Source: Ruegeria arenilitoris (GTDB lineage Bacteria; Pseudomonadota; Alphaproteobacteria; Rhodobacterales; Rhodobacteraceae). From it: a DNA stretch of 64,000 nt. Each line of letters begins with the position of its first letter. Within the stretch, counting starts at the first letter, position 1. The notes beneath the pieces were generated by a model. The model searched no databases. It was not told the origin of the DNA and saw nothing but the letters and a program-made list of their open reading frames with translations. The translations under genes and the position numbers were made by a program. The stretch covers positions 496,001-560,000 of the forward strand of contig NZ_WQHX01000001.1 of NCBI RefSeq assembly GCF_013035425.1. Direction: 5' to 3'. Positions 9,035 through 18,663 of the stretch are shown here, one piece after another.

Positions 9035-11953
9035 TTATCCAAGCGCATCGTTACAGCGGCCACAAACTCCCGAGTGGGAATGGCGTCCGACATCTGGCAG
9101 AATCTTCCAGCACCTTTGACATTTTTCACCATCTGCCTTTTCAAACACCACTCCGATCCCTTCGATTTCGGGTACACGGAACGCCTCGGCAGGTGAAGGA
9201 TCACCCGACACGATCAGGCCTGATGTGATGCACATGTCGTCAACGTCAAACGTGGACAGAAGCGCGCGTGTTTCAGCATCTTCGACATGAACAATGGGCG
9301 CAGCTTCAAGGCTTGAGCCAATTACTTTGTCTTGTCGCTGAACTTCAAGGGCTGAAGTGACCGCACGGCGAACGCGGCGAACCTTGGCCATGTTAGCCTC
9401 AAGCTCTTTATCACGCCACTCCGCAGGCGTATCCGGAAAATCGACCAAATGGACAGAGCTTTCGTCGCCAGAGAAACGTTCCAACCAAACCTCTTCCATC
9501 GTGAAAACAAGGATCGGGGCAAGCCACGTCGTAAGACGATGGAACAAGATGTCCAAAACGGTGCGGGATGCGCGACGACGAGCACTGTCACCGTCGCAAT
9601 ACAGCGCATCTTTGCGAACGTCGAAATAGAACGATGACAGGTCTACCGTTGCAAAAGTGAACACTGCGCTGAACACGCCTTGGAAATCAAATGCGGCGTA
9701 GCCTTTGCGCACCTGTTCATCAAGATCGGCTAGACGGCTGAGCACCCAGCGTTCCATGCGCGGCATTTCACTTGGGTCAACCCGGTCCGCTTCGGTAAAG
9801 TCAGCCAGAGAACCGAGCATGAAACGCATAGTGTTACGCAATCGGCGGTAACTGTCGGCGGTGCCTTTCAGAATTTCCGGGCCGATACGCTGATCAGCGG
9901 TGTAATCAGTCTGCGCGACCCACAGGCGCAGGATATCCGCGCCGTATTGCTTGACAACTTCCTCCGGAACGATCGTATTGCCCAGCGACTTGGACATCTT
10001 GTTACCCTTGGCGTCCAGCGTGAAACCATGGGTAACTACGTTGCGGTAAGGCGCACGGCCTTTGGTGCCACAGGCCTGCAGCATCGAGGAGTGAAACCAA
10101 CCGCGGTGCTGGTCGGTGCCCTCCATATAGACGTCTGCGATACCGTCCTCTGTTCCGTCCTCGCGATCGCGCAAGACGAAAGCGTGGGTGGAGCCCGAGT
10201 CAAACCAAACGTCCAACACATCAAAGACTTGTTCGTACTCATCCGGGTTGGCGATGCCATCCAACATTAGCTCTTTGAAACCGTCTGTGTACCAGATGTC
10301 TGCACCGCTTTTCTCGAACGCAGCCTTGATGCGTGCGTTCAGTTCTTCGCTACGCAGAAGGAAATCCGGGTCTGTCGGCAGCGCGCCTTTCTTAGTGAAG
10401 CAAGTCAGCGGCACGCCCCAAGCACGCTGGCGCGACAGAACCCAATCCGGTCGCGCTTCGATCATCGAATACAAGCGGTTGCGGCCAGTCTGCGGCGTCC
10501 ACTTCACCAGCTCGTCGATTGACCGCAAAGCACGTTCGCGGATGGTGTCACCCATCTCACCCATGCCATCGTTCAACTTACGGTCGACTGACGCAAACCA
10601 CTGCGGCGTATTACGGTATATAATCGGCGCTTTCGAGCGCCATGAATGCGGATAGCTGTGCTTGATCTTGCCTCTTGCCAGCAGTCCGCCAACTTCTGCA
10701 AGTTTGTCGATGACCGCCTTGTTTGCGTCGCCTTCGCCACCCTTGCGAGACAGGATGTACTTGCCTCCAAAGAACGGCAGGTCGGCGCGGAACGAGCCGT
10801 CGTCCATCACATTATAAGTGATGACCTGCTCAAGCATGCCCAAGTCGCGGTAGAGTTCGAATTCTTCCATACCATGCGAAGGGGCGCAGTGGACAAAGCC
10901 GGTACCTTCAGTATCGGTCACAAAGTCCGCGGCGCGGAAATCACGGATGTCATCCCATTCGCCGTTTCCGCCCTCGGCCCCGGCCAGCGGGTGGGTCAAT
11001 TGGATCTTGGCTAAATCCTCCTGCGAAACATCGCAAACGCGGCGGTACATTGAGTCATCCAGACGCGCGCGCGCAAAAACATCCGCAGCACGATCATCAG
11101 CCAGCAGATAACGCTCGCCAATCCTCGCCCAGCATTCCTCTGGGCGACCGATGACTTCGTAAAGGCCATAAGAAATGTCTTCGCCATAGACCACAGCCTT
11201 GTTCGACGGCATGGTCCACGGAGTGGTGGTCCAAATGACCACATAGCTGTTATCCAGCGTCACGTCGCCCGTATTAACGACTTTGAACTTCACCCAGACG
11301 GTAAAGCTCTCCTTGTCGTGATACTCGACTTCAGCCTCGGCCAGCGCGGTTTTTTCGATGGGCGACCACATCACAGGCTTTGAACCCTGATAAAGCGTGC
11401 CGTTCATCAGAAACTTCATGAACTCATCGGCAATCACGGCCTCGGCGTGATAATCCATAGTGATGTAGGGATCGGCCCAGTTGCCGGTGATGCCCAAGCG
11501 CTTGAACTCTTCACGCTGGATATCGATCCAGCCGTCAGCGAATTTGCGGCATTCCTGCCGGAAATCGACAACGTTTACTTCGTCTTTGTTCTTGCCCTTC
11601 TTTCGGTATTGCTCTTCGATCTTCCATTCGATCGGCAAGCCGTGACAATCCCAGCCTGGAACATACCGCGCGTCAAAACCCATCATTTGATGGCTGCGCA
11701 CTATCATATCCTTGATTGTCTTGTTCAGCGCATGACCAATGTGCAAGTGACCGTTCGCATAGGGGGGACCGTCATGTAGGGTAAAAGGTTTGCGCCCTTC
11801 TTTTTCACGCAATCGATCATATACCCCGATTTTCTCCCAATGCTCCAACCAGTTAGGCTCGCGCTTGGGTAATCCAGCTCGCATCGGAAAATCGGTTTTG
11901 GGCAGGTTCAGCGTATCTTTGTAGTCAGGTGTCTGGGTCATGTCGGCGCACAT
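9035..11953 (-). CDS. ileS: Isoleucyl-tRNA synthetase
   Basis: IleS charges tRNA-Ile with isoleucine. The 972-residue protein shows the class I signatures HIGH (residues 71-74, in NGHLHIGH) and KMSKS (652-656), the connecting editing domain between them, and a C-terminal zinc-binding segment (CQRCW ... CGRC near 945-968), which is typical of the bacterial type. ATG at 11953 (MCADMTQ) is chosen over the in-frame ATG at 11941 because the reading starts with a short MCA segment I associate with related sequences; neither start has a strong ribosome binding site. It is preceded by a 163-base leader holding a hairpin (12025-12054). Confidence 0.96.
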   Translation of the reverse strand: MCADMTQTPDYKDTLNLPKTDFPMRAGLPKREPNWLEHWEKIGVYDRLREKEGRKPFTLHDGPPYANGHLHIGHALNKTIKDMIVRSHQMMGFDARYVPGWDCHGLPIEWKIEEQYRKKGKNKDEVNVVDFRQECRKFADGWIDIQREEFKRLGITGNWADPYITMDYHAEAVIADEFMKFLMNGTLYQGSKPVMWSPIEKTALAEAEVEYHDKESFTVWVKFKVVNTGDVTLDNSYVVIWTTTPWTMPSNKAVVYGEDISYGLYEVIGRPEECWARIGERYLLADDRAADVFARARLDDSMYRRVCDVSQEDLAKIQLTHPLAGAEGGNGEWDDIRDFRAADFVTDTEGTGFVHCAPSHGMEEFELYRDLGMLEQVITYNVMDDGSFRADLPFFGGKYILSRKGGEGDANKAVIDKLAEVGGLLARGKIKHSYPHSWRSKAPIIYRNTPQWFASVDRKLNDGMGEMGDTIRERALRSIDELVKWTPQTGRNRLYSMIEARPDWVLSRQRAWGVPLTCFTKKGALPTDPDFLLRSEELNARIKAAFEKSGADIWYTDGFKELMLDGIANPDEYEQVFDVLDVWFDSGSTHAFVLRDREDGTEDGIADVYMEGTDQHRGWFHSSMLQACGTKGRAPYRNVVTHGFTLDAKGNKMSKSLGNTIVPEEVVKQYGADILRLWVAQTDYTADQRIGPEILKGTADSYRRLRNTMRFMLGSLADFTEADRVDPSEMPRMERWVLSRLADLDEQVRKGYAAFDFQGVFSAVFTFATVDLSSFYFDVRKDALYCDGDSARRRASRTVLDILFHRLTTWLAPILVFTMEEVWLERFSGDESSVHLVDFPDTPAEWRDKELEANMAKVRRVRRAVTSALEVQRQDKVIGSSLEAAPIVHVEDAETRALLSTFDVDDMCITSGLIVSGDPSPAEAFRVPEIEGIGVVFEKADGEKCQRCWKILPDVGRHSHSGVCGRCNDALG

Positions 11954-12024
11954 TGGAGGCGTCCCTTGGATGATCTTGTCGTATATGGGTCGAAGCGGTC
12001 AGTGCGAATTCTCAAGCACCTTTG

Positions 12025-12054
12025 CCCGGCGTCTCGCGATATCAGAGCGCCGGG
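12025..12054 (-). other. GC-rich hairpin between DUF2339 and ileS genes
   Basis: Arms 12025-12031 and 12048-12054 (7 bp, all but one G-C) are extended by a further 3 bp around a one-base bulge. It sits about 60 bases after the DUF2339 stop and about 70 before the ileS start on the minus strand. No U-tract follows, so it may be an imperfect terminator for the upstream gene or a structured leader of ileS. No T-box features were seen. Confidence 0.4.
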
Positions 12055-12116
12055 GATATAATTCGAATAATGATGGCCATCCGGTCAAACATGCGGGGCT
12101 TATAAGACGCCAGTGG

Positions 12117-14813
12117 CTAATGGTCCAGTGGTTCCGGTGATTGGGGCGACTGACGAAGTTTGGCCCAGCGGTTTAGCCACGCAAGACCTGCTAAAGACAA
12201 GCCCAATACCAAAAGCGAAAACACCCTGATTAAACCGCCCAATCCCGCGATATCGATTAGGAAAACTTTGCCGACAGCCAAACCGATCACTGCCAAACCT
12301 GCCTTTCGCATCAGGCCAGATTGACGGGCAAGTGACTGATAAAACAACACTGCCCCAATAATCAAAAGCACCACCGTATATGTATAAAGTTCCGGCTGAG
12401 ACACTCCATTGTCCGCATACATTCCAGCCGCACCCTGCCAAAAATGTCGAACCATCAACCCGAGCCATACAGAACCCAATAGGACCGCAAGACCATAACT
12501 GACTTGACGTAACAGTTTGGGCATCGGCTTGATGCGCAATGCAGAAAATAGCATAGCAAGTCCCGGCAGCAGATATGCAACGGCCAACGTATTGAAAACA
12601 GGCAGACCCATAACCGGGTCAGCATCCGGGACCAAAAGTGGATTGGCGTCGGTCAGCGCCTGCCCAAGCCGATAAGCCGCGTGACCTGCAAAGAATACAG
12701 CGAGCAAGTAGCGAAATTCTGTCAGTTTTCCACCAATTTCGAACCTTTGCACCTGCGCATACGCCAGCAACAGCCAAATCACCGAAAGAAGACCAAGCCC
12801 CCAATGACTGTCCTGCGCCCCGCCTTCCCCAAAGCCTTCCAACCAGCGCAGCAGCAACAACGATAGCAGGATACCTGCAGTCGCCCACGCCGCGCTTTCC
12901 AAAAGCAACTTTGCAACCGGGCGATCAAGCGGTTTAAGCACAATCCAGGCAACTACAAACCCGACCGCCGCGCCTCCGTAAACCAGCGTCATTTCGAGCA
13001 ACGGAGCAGAATTCGCCCAGTCAAGACCAGGGTCCAGCACAAGGCGTACAGTGACAGAAAATACCCCGGCCCAAATGAACCAACTCATCGGTGGCAGCTT
13101 GAACGCTCTGTCCAGCGCGGCTGCGACTATGGTAGCAACCACAATTGCGATAGTAAGCGCGGCTGAGCTAAGAACAATGACACAGGCAAAGGTCATGCAA
13201 GATAAGGCAGACAGCGTGAACAGGGCGGTTCTAATCCGCTCTTCTCCGTCAACACGGGCAAATCTTTCGGCAAGGACAACCATCAAAACTGCAAGTGCGA
13301 CTGCATGCAGTGCCCACGTATAGGCTCCGATTACCACAGCTGGAAGCCAGCCGATTTCAAGCGCTATCCCTAAAAGCGGAGCAAATACCGCCGCTGCACC
13401 GGCCCAGACCACGGAATAGCGCCTGGAAGCGAACGATCGTAACGCAGCGCAAACCGAAATAATGGCTCCTAAAGCGACAAGAATAGTCGCAACCCATGGA
13501 AAATCCGCCTCAGCTGTCTGAGCATACGTTATCGCAAAGTCTCGCGCAGCCAAGCCACCATCTAGGCCGTGCGCTAAGACAAACCAAACCAGCCCTAAAG
13601 CAGGCAGCAAGGTTGCATCCTGCAGCGCCCTTGCGTTTCGTGCCCAAAGGGTCAGAGACAGGGTGAGGCCAGATAATAGAAACACGCTGAGCCAAAACTC
13701 GGCGATTGAATCCGCCCCGTTAAAGGACAAAATCCCAGATGTTACTGCCACCGTGCCGAAACCCAAAAGCGTTGGAAACGCTGGCCAAGCATCTCCATCC
13801 TTTCGTTCGAAGATTTCAAACGTCATTGGACCAGAGTGATCAGGCCAAATGCGCCGCACAGGTATCGCAATAGAAACCAAGGCTATCACCGTAACAAATA
13901 TCAGATATCCAGATTCAGTCGTTGGCGCGGACAACACCAACATCGCGCCAGATCCATATGCGCCAACTAGCGATAAGATCGAAATCCAGGCCCATCGCCT
14001 TACCGTGTCGATCCCGAGACCCAGAACAGCAACAGCGAGAAAGTAACCCAATAGCCATGTCGGATCTTCCGAAGTTCCACCCACAACAAAGGGCGCTGCA
14101 TAGGCACCGATCAGGCTTACGGCTGCCAGCAATGGACCATGAAACCAGCCAAGCAGCAGACCAATCAGAGCGACAACTATCATCGCAAACAGGGCGGATT
14201 CCGCACCGATGAGATCGTAAAGCTGGCGCGCGGCCAACACGCCTCCGAAAAGCGTAACCAAGCCAGCCCCGGAAAACACCGACGGGATATACGCGGAAGC
14301 AAACTTTTCATCGTCGCCAAATCGGCGGCGGACGACCTCGCCAAACAAAATTAGCGCAGCGCCGAAGGTCAGCGCTGCGACCACCCGCGCCGCCGGAGGT
14401 AACAAGCCGGTTTCTACCCCATACTGGACCAGGAATATGCCCGCCAATGCCAGCGACAACGCTGAAACTGCATAAAACCAGTTTTCACGAAGCCAAGCAC
14501 CAAATCTGCTGAGCCAATTGCTCTGTTCGGATTTTTCCTTAGGCGGTTTGACGGGCCGCTGAGTCTTGGTTGGCTCGATTTTAGCGGGTTTTTCCTTGGC
14601 TTTAGACTGGTTCCAAGGTCCTTTGAGAGGTTCCGCGGGTTTTTGTAAAGATGCCGGTGGCAATTCGGTATCTGCGCCACGAAGTTGCGCAACAGTGCGT
14701 TCCAGATCATCCAGCCTGCGACGCATGCGTATTTGCTTGACCAGCAGGACGACAATCGACACAGGTATGGCGACCAGAATAGCAAAAACAACAAGAGCAA
14801 CCAGCGTTTCCAA
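12117..14813 (-). CDS. DUF2339 multi-spanning membrane protein
   Basis: An 898-residue protein of the DUF2339 family, function unknown. After one N-terminal membrane segment (about 5-27) comes a short coiled coil (RMRRRLDDLERTVAQLR) and a Pro/Lys-rich linker (about 55-100), then some 25 hydrophobic segments to the C-terminus. The start is TTG at 14813: a perfect GGAGG lies six bases upstream and no ATG is near, so the non-ATG start is well supported. Stand-alone gene; gaps of about 126 and 163 bases flank it. An inner-membrane location is clear, a transport or envelope role only a guess. Confidence 0.82.
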   Translation of the reverse strand: METLVALVVFAILVAIPVSIVVLLVKQIRMRRRLDDLERTVAQLRGADTELPPASLQKPAEPLKGPWNQSKAKEKPAKIEPTKTQRPVKPPKEKSEQSNWLSRFGAWLRENWFYAVSALSLALAGIFLVQYGVETGLLPPAARVVAALTFGAALILFGEVVRRRFGDDEKFASAYIPSVFSGAGLVTLFGGVLAARQLYDLIGAESALFAMIVVALIGLLLGWFHGPLLAAVSLIGAYAAPFVVGGTSEDPTWLLGYFLAVAVLGLGIDTVRRWAWISILSLVGAYGSGAMLVLSAPTTESGYLIFVTVIALVSIAIPVRRIWPDHSGPMTFEIFERKDGDAWPAFPTLLGFGTVAVTSGILSFNGADSIAEFWLSVFLLSGLTLSLTLWARNARALQDATLLPALGLVWFVLAHGLDGGLAARDFAITYAQTAEADFPWVATILVALGAIISVCAALRSFASRRYSVVWAGAAAVFAPLLGIALEIGWLPAVVIGAYTWALHAVALAVLMVVLAERFARVDGEERIRTALFTLSALSCMTFACVIVLSSAALTIAIVVATIVAAALDRAFKLPPMSWFIWAGVFSVTVRLVLDPGLDWANSAPLLEMTLVYGGAAVGFVVAWIVLKPLDRPVAKLLLESAAWATAGILLSLLLLRWLEGFGEGGAQDSHWGLGLLSVIWLLLAYAQVQRFEIGGKLTEFRYLLAVFFAGHAAYRLGQALTDANPLLVPDADPVMGLPVFNTLAVAYLLPGLAMLFSALRIKPMPKLLRQVSYGLAVLLGSVWLGLMVRHFWQGAAGMYADNGVSQPELYTYTVVLLIIGAVLFYQSLARQSGLMRKAGLAVIGLAVGKVFLIDIAGLGGLIRVFSLLVLGLSLAGLAWLNRWAKLRQSPQSPEPLDH

Positions 14814-14939
14814 GTAAAACCTCCAAGTTTAAGTTGCTCTAGGTTACCCCAGCACATGTGCGGGATTGTTTCAGATTGTCTTATTATTTCAATGTTTTGT
14901 GCAAGTCATTTATTGCGACGGACATCAAGCGAAAAGGGG

Positions 14940-15650
14940 TCAGGGATGAAAAAGTGACCCCACCAGATAGGCGATCGACGCTGCAGCACCTCCGATCAGG
15001 GTGGTTTCGAGCCCTGAACGCCACCAAGGAGCTAATGACCAGCGGCTTTTTAAGGCGCCTATAAAAAAGAACACTCCCATGGTCATCCAGACAGAGACGG
15101 TAAATGCGTTTTCGACCGAAGCCAAAAAAGGCAACAAGGGGATCATTCCTGCGACAAGAAAGGCAAAGAAGGTCGCCATCGCAGCCTTCATCGGATGTGG
15201 ATCGACGCCACTAAGCCCGTATTCTCCCTCGATCATCAGATCGATCCAGTTTTCGTGGTTGGCTGTAATAGCATCTGTCGCGTCTTCCAGAACGCTTCCG
15301 GTCAGGCCCTTTTGCGAAAGAATTTCGCGAACTTCGCGCCGTTCACCTTCGGGATAAAGCTGGATGTGTCTTGCTTCAACGGCGCGAAGGCGGCGAATGT
15401 TATCCAATTCGGCCTTCGTTCCTGAATAGTTACCTGCCGCCATTGAAAACCCGTCCGCCAGGACATTGGCCAAACCCAATGCGACAATCACGAATGGTGA
15501 CAGACCCGCACCCGCCACGCCTGCAACTATGGCGAAGGTGGTGACTGAACCGTCTATTCCACCGTAAACCACGTCGCGCAACACTCCGCGCCCCGGCGGT
15601 GCGTTAATGCGGGCGGTGATTTCCTGCTCGCTGTGGCCGTGATCGGTCAT
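14940..15650 (-). CDS. VIT1/CCC1-family iron/manganese transporter
   Basis: A 236-residue membrane protein of the vacuolar iron transporter family. The first membrane helix carries the family segment GVLRDVVYGGIDGSVTTFAIVAG in two parts (residues about 19-42), followed by GLANVLADGFSMAAGNY. A cytoplasmic loop rich in Glu and Arg (about 80-150; EARHIQLYPEGERREVREIL) corresponds to the metal-binding domain, and three hydrophobic segments follow. Known members move Fe2+ or Mn2+ out of the cytosol; the bacterial substrate here is inferred. N-terminal MTDHGHSEQE is His-containing. No obvious operon partner. Confidence 0.82.
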   Translation of the reverse strand: MTDHGHSEQEITARINAPPGRGVLRDVVYGGIDGSVTTFAIVAGVAGAGLSPFVIVALGLANVLADGFSMAAGNYSGTKAELDNIRRLRAVEARHIQLYPEGERREVREILSQKGLTGSVLEDATDAITANHENWIDLMIEGEYGLSGVDPHPMKAAMATFFAFLVAGMIPLLPFLASVENAFTVSVWMTMGVFFFIGALKSRWSLAPWWRSGLETTLIGGAAASIAYLVGSLFHP

Positions 15651-15704
15651 GGCTGGCTCCGCCCTGTTTACATAGGAAACGCTAGACCATCATTGCGCGT
15701 TGGA

Positions 15705-16694
15705 TCAAGTTTTTGAGAACAGCCCGCTTAACGCCCGCTTGACTATGCCGCTAGTCGAGGGTCTGTGTCGCGCCGAGAAAGGCAAAGGGCGGCAGACCTC
15801 CATCGCCGCGACGCCGACCCTCGCACTAAGGGCACCGTTGACAAGCCCTTCACCAAAGCGGCGGGACAATTTGCTTAGAACCGAGCCGCCAAGAATAGGT
15901 TCGAGCAAATCGTCGCCAACCGCAACAGCGCCAGTGGCTACCAGATGAACAAAAACAGCGCGTGTCAGGCGCCAGCTACCCAGAAAACCTGCTCTTCCAC
16001 CATAGACTTCGGCAATTCGTCTGATCATTCGAAGCGACGCGGCCAGAGCTGTAAAAACATCTGCTAGGGCCAATGGTACAAGCGCGGTAACCGTAGCGAC
16101 TTGGCGCGCAGCGGCTTCAACTTCTTTGCTGGCGGCGGCATCTAAGGGGGCAAGTATTTCGTCTTCGGCTAATCCCAGCAGAGTAGATGCTTCGAACTGA
16201 TCGCCAACGCGTTCCTGTGTGCGATCGCGACCCCAGCGAGTTTCTTCACGCCCCTTATAAAAGTTGATCAACCTGTTCGTGACCTCGCGCGCCTTTGCCA
16301 AGTCATCTTCGGCGATGGCCGCATCTGCGGCACGGCGCAATTCATCTACTTTCGACAACCGAGCGATCGCAGCCAGTTCGCGCAAGGCAATGATAATTGC
16401 TACCAAAACAAGTGCGCCCATCAAAACGGAAATGATCCCGCCCAGAACAGGGGCACGCGTCAACAAAGAAGTCGCGAAGTCCCAAGCTGAAACCGAAACC
16501 ACCGCGCCAATTACTGCAAGCGCCAAGCCCCAGAACCAGCGTGACAGAACTGAGGGGCCACTTGCGGCTAATCGAGCTGCTCTCTGCATCGCCTGTCCCT
16601 GCGGCTGCACAAGATCGGGAACGGGCGGAGCCTGTGCGACATCCGCAATCTGTTCGTCTTGCTCCAAGTTGATCAGTACAGGGCCTTTAGACAT
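15705..16694 (-). CDS. ycjF: YcjF-type membrane protein (DUF697/TIGR01620)
   Basis: A 329-residue membrane protein similar to YcjF, with an acidic and Gln-rich N-terminal tail, two hydrophobic segments (about 50-110 from the start), a charged central region and a C-terminal DUF697-like helical domain. The ATG at 16694 is used because it overlaps the end of the GNAT gene in ATGTCTAA (16687-16694); an upstream start at 16706 is possible. Usually paired with the ATPase-like YcjX, and here both are kept with an acetyltransferase between. Reported links of the ycjX-ycjF pair to envelope stress come from enterobacteria; function here is not established. Confidence 0.75.
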   Translation of the reverse strand: MSKGPVLINLEQDEQIADVAQAPPVPDLVQPQGQAMQRAARLAASGPSVLSRWFWGLALAVIGAVVSVSAWDFATSLLTRAPVLGGIISVLMGALVLVAIIIALRELAAIARLSKVDELRRAADAAIAEDDLAKAREVTNRLINFYKGREETRWGRDRTQERVGDQFEASTLLGLAEDEILAPLDAAASKEVEAAARQVATVTALVPLALADVFTALAASLRMIRRIAEVYGGRAGFLGSWRLTRAVFVHLVATGAVAVGDDLLEPILGGSVLSKLSRRFGEGLVNGALSARVGVAAMEVCRPLPFSARHRPSTSGIVKRALSGLFSKT

Positions 16695-17142
16695 CCTTAG
16701 CCTCACCGCTATGCCAAACGTACTTTACATCCGGAAGGTTTTCGTCATTTTCTGCCCCGTCGCTTCGGGCAGCTTCTGAAAACCCATTGCGCTCGTAAAA
16801 CCGGCATGCGCCTGCATTGGCTTGAAACGCAAACAGCGACAGTTCCGTTTGCTCCAATTTCGCGTGATCAAGAAGGTAGCGACCAATCCCCTGTCCGCGA
16901 AATGCTTGCTCGATATAAAGAGAGTGGATTTCGACCCCACAACGGGCCAGGAATCCGACAACCCTGTTATCATTTTCAGCCACGGTCACCCAATCCCTAT
17001 CGATCATGCTTCCACAAAACGCGATGGTTTCAGCGCCTGAATGCAATTTGGGCATCCAATCATGCTCGTCGGAAAAATCGTACAATATTTCCCCGGTGGC
17101 ACCTGCGTCTGTACTGCGGGCAGAACGAAGAAAAACGGTCAC
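16687..17142 (-). CDS. GNAT-family N-acetyltransferase
   Basis: A 151-residue acetyltransferase of the GNAT fold. The acetyl-CoA binding motif A is visible as FRGQGIGRYLLDHA (about 81-94), preceded by the strand VEIHSLYIEQA and followed by motif B, NAGACRFYERNGFSEA. Start is GTG at 17142, sharing the bases GTGA with the stop of ycjX (17139-17142); its own stop overlaps the ycjF start. Such tight overlaps on both sides suggest that ycjX, this gene and ycjF are made in fixed proportion. The substrate is unknown; a protein or small-amine acceptor cannot be told apart from the sequence. Confidence 0.82.
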   Translation of the reverse strand: MTVFLRSARSTDAGATGEILYDFSDEHDWMPKLHSGAETIAFCGSMIDRDWVTVAENDNRVVGFLARCGVEIHSLYIEQAFRGQGIGRYLLDHAKLEQTELSLFAFQANAGACRFYERNGFSEAARSDGAENDENLPDVKYVWHSGEAKDV

Positions 17143-18569
17143 AATCGGTCTCCGATCAGAAACTGCATGGCGCGGTCGAGCCGGATATGGGGCGGTCCAT
17201 CTCCGGGACGCAGGGACAGACAGGACGGCGCAAAGTTCATAAATTCATATTCTGCGCCCAACCAGTTTTTCGCACCATCCCGCGCCAGACCTAGCAAATG
17301 GGATGAGTCTAGTGGCAATTCGCCGGGATAGAAAGCCGCCTGCTTGCCGCTATCCAGTAAGGTCCCGCGTATGCAGGGCAACTCAACCCCGTTATGACTG
17401 CGCATCTCCTCAGTTGTTGCGCGCAATGCGGCCAAGGACAGGGCCGCCGTTTCGGCCCCTGCGAAATTGGCCTTGTCGCGCGCGTCCCGTGTGAGAGCCT
17501 CAATGATCGCAGTCAAACGAGGATGTTGCAGGTGATGCAAATGATCAGCTTTCGTAGCCGCGAATAGAATACGCTCCACACGCTTACCCAGCAGTAATTT
17601 GCTGAGCCATGCATTTCGGCCGGGGCGGAACGCAGACAGTGTGTCAACCATCGCGCGACGCATATCTTCGACCGCCTGTGGCCCCTTATGTATGGCACCC
17701 AATGCGTCAACTAATACCACCTGACGATCTATCCGCGCAAAATGATCGCGAAAAAACGGTTTAACCACCTGCGATTTATAGGCTTCGTATCTACGTTCCA
17801 TCTCACGGCCCAAAGAACCCCGGCGCAGCACACCCGAAATCGGTAGCGGTGCGAACGTTAAAACCGGCGACCCGGCCAGGTCACCGGGTAAAAGAAAACG
17901 CCCTGGCGTGCAGTCGTAAAACCCTAAATCCCGCGCTGCGTTTAGATAGTCAGTAAAGCTTCGGGCCAGATTTAGTGCGGTTGGTTCGTCATGGACCGCT
18001 GCAGAATCCGACGCGCAAGCGGCAGCAACATATTCCGACGCTTCCGGACGCCTTTCGATACGTAGCCAGGTTTCATTCGACCAATCCGCATAGGATTTTT
18101 CCAACAGCGCAAGGTCCAGCAGCCACTCGCCAGGGTAATCGACAATATCCAAGTGAATCTTGCGTGGCCCCTGCAACCCTGACAAAAGACCGGCTGGCCG
18201 CACCTTAAGCGAAAGACGCAGCTCTGACACTGAGCGGGTGCTTTCCGGCCAGTATGGTTTTGCCCCTGTCAGCGCGGATAAATGAGACTCGTAATCAAAC
18301 CGTGGCACCGTGTCATCTGGTTGGGGCTGCAAATATGCGGCTGTGATCCGACCTTCTTGTTGGGCAGCAAGCGCCGTCATTCGACCCCGGTCCAACAGGT
18401 TTGCCACAAGGGATGTGATAAACACTGTTTTGCCCGAGCGCGCCAAACCTGTGACCCCCAGTCGGATGACCGGCTCAAAAAAAGTCTCGGACACGGTATC
18501 GCCGATGGATTCCACGCCTCGGACAAGACCGTCTGCCAGTGATGAAATGACCAAGCTGTCGCCCCGCAT
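17139..18569 (-). CDS. ycjX: YcjX-family P-loop protein
   Basis: A 476-residue protein matching the YcjX/DUF463 family of stress-associated P-loop NTPases. Walker A is GLARSGKT at residues 41-48 and a Walker B-like IHLDIVDYPGEWLLDLALLE run follows at about 135-155 (quoted in part: VDYPGEW). First gene of an apparent operon ycjX-GNAT-ycjF, with start-stop overlaps at each junction. Start ATG at 18569. In other proteobacteria ycjX and ycjF are adjacent. The biochemical function is unknown; nucleotide binding is inferred from the motif. Confidence 0.82.
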   Translation of the reverse strand: MRGDSLVISSLADGLVRGVESIGDTVSETFFEPVIRLGVTGLARSGKTVFITSLVANLLDRGRMTALAAQQEGRITAAYLQPQPDDTVPRFDYESHLSALTGAKPYWPESTRSVSELRLSLKVRPAGLLSGLQGPRKIHLDIVDYPGEWLLDLALLEKSYADWSNETWLRIERRPEASEYVAAACASDSAAVHDEPTALNLARSFTDYLNAARDLGFYDCTPGRFLLPGDLAGSPVLTFAPLPISGVLRRGSLGREMERRYEAYKSQVVKPFFRDHFARIDRQVVLVDALGAIHKGPQAVEDMRRAMVDTLSAFRPGRNAWLSKLLLGKRVERILFAATKADHLHHLQHPRLTAIIEALTRDARDKANFAGAETAALSLAALRATTEEMRSHNGVELPCIRGTLLDSGKQAAFYPGELPLDSSHLLGLARDGAKNWLGAEYEFMNFAPSCLSLRPGDGPPHIRLDRAMQFLIGDRL

Positions 18570-18663
18570 TTATCGTTTCATCCAAGATAGGTAGCAGATC
18601 GCGCACTTGCCAGAGATTTTACAGCCTCTTGCCCGCTCGCGCGTCGCGCGATACGAGCGGCTT

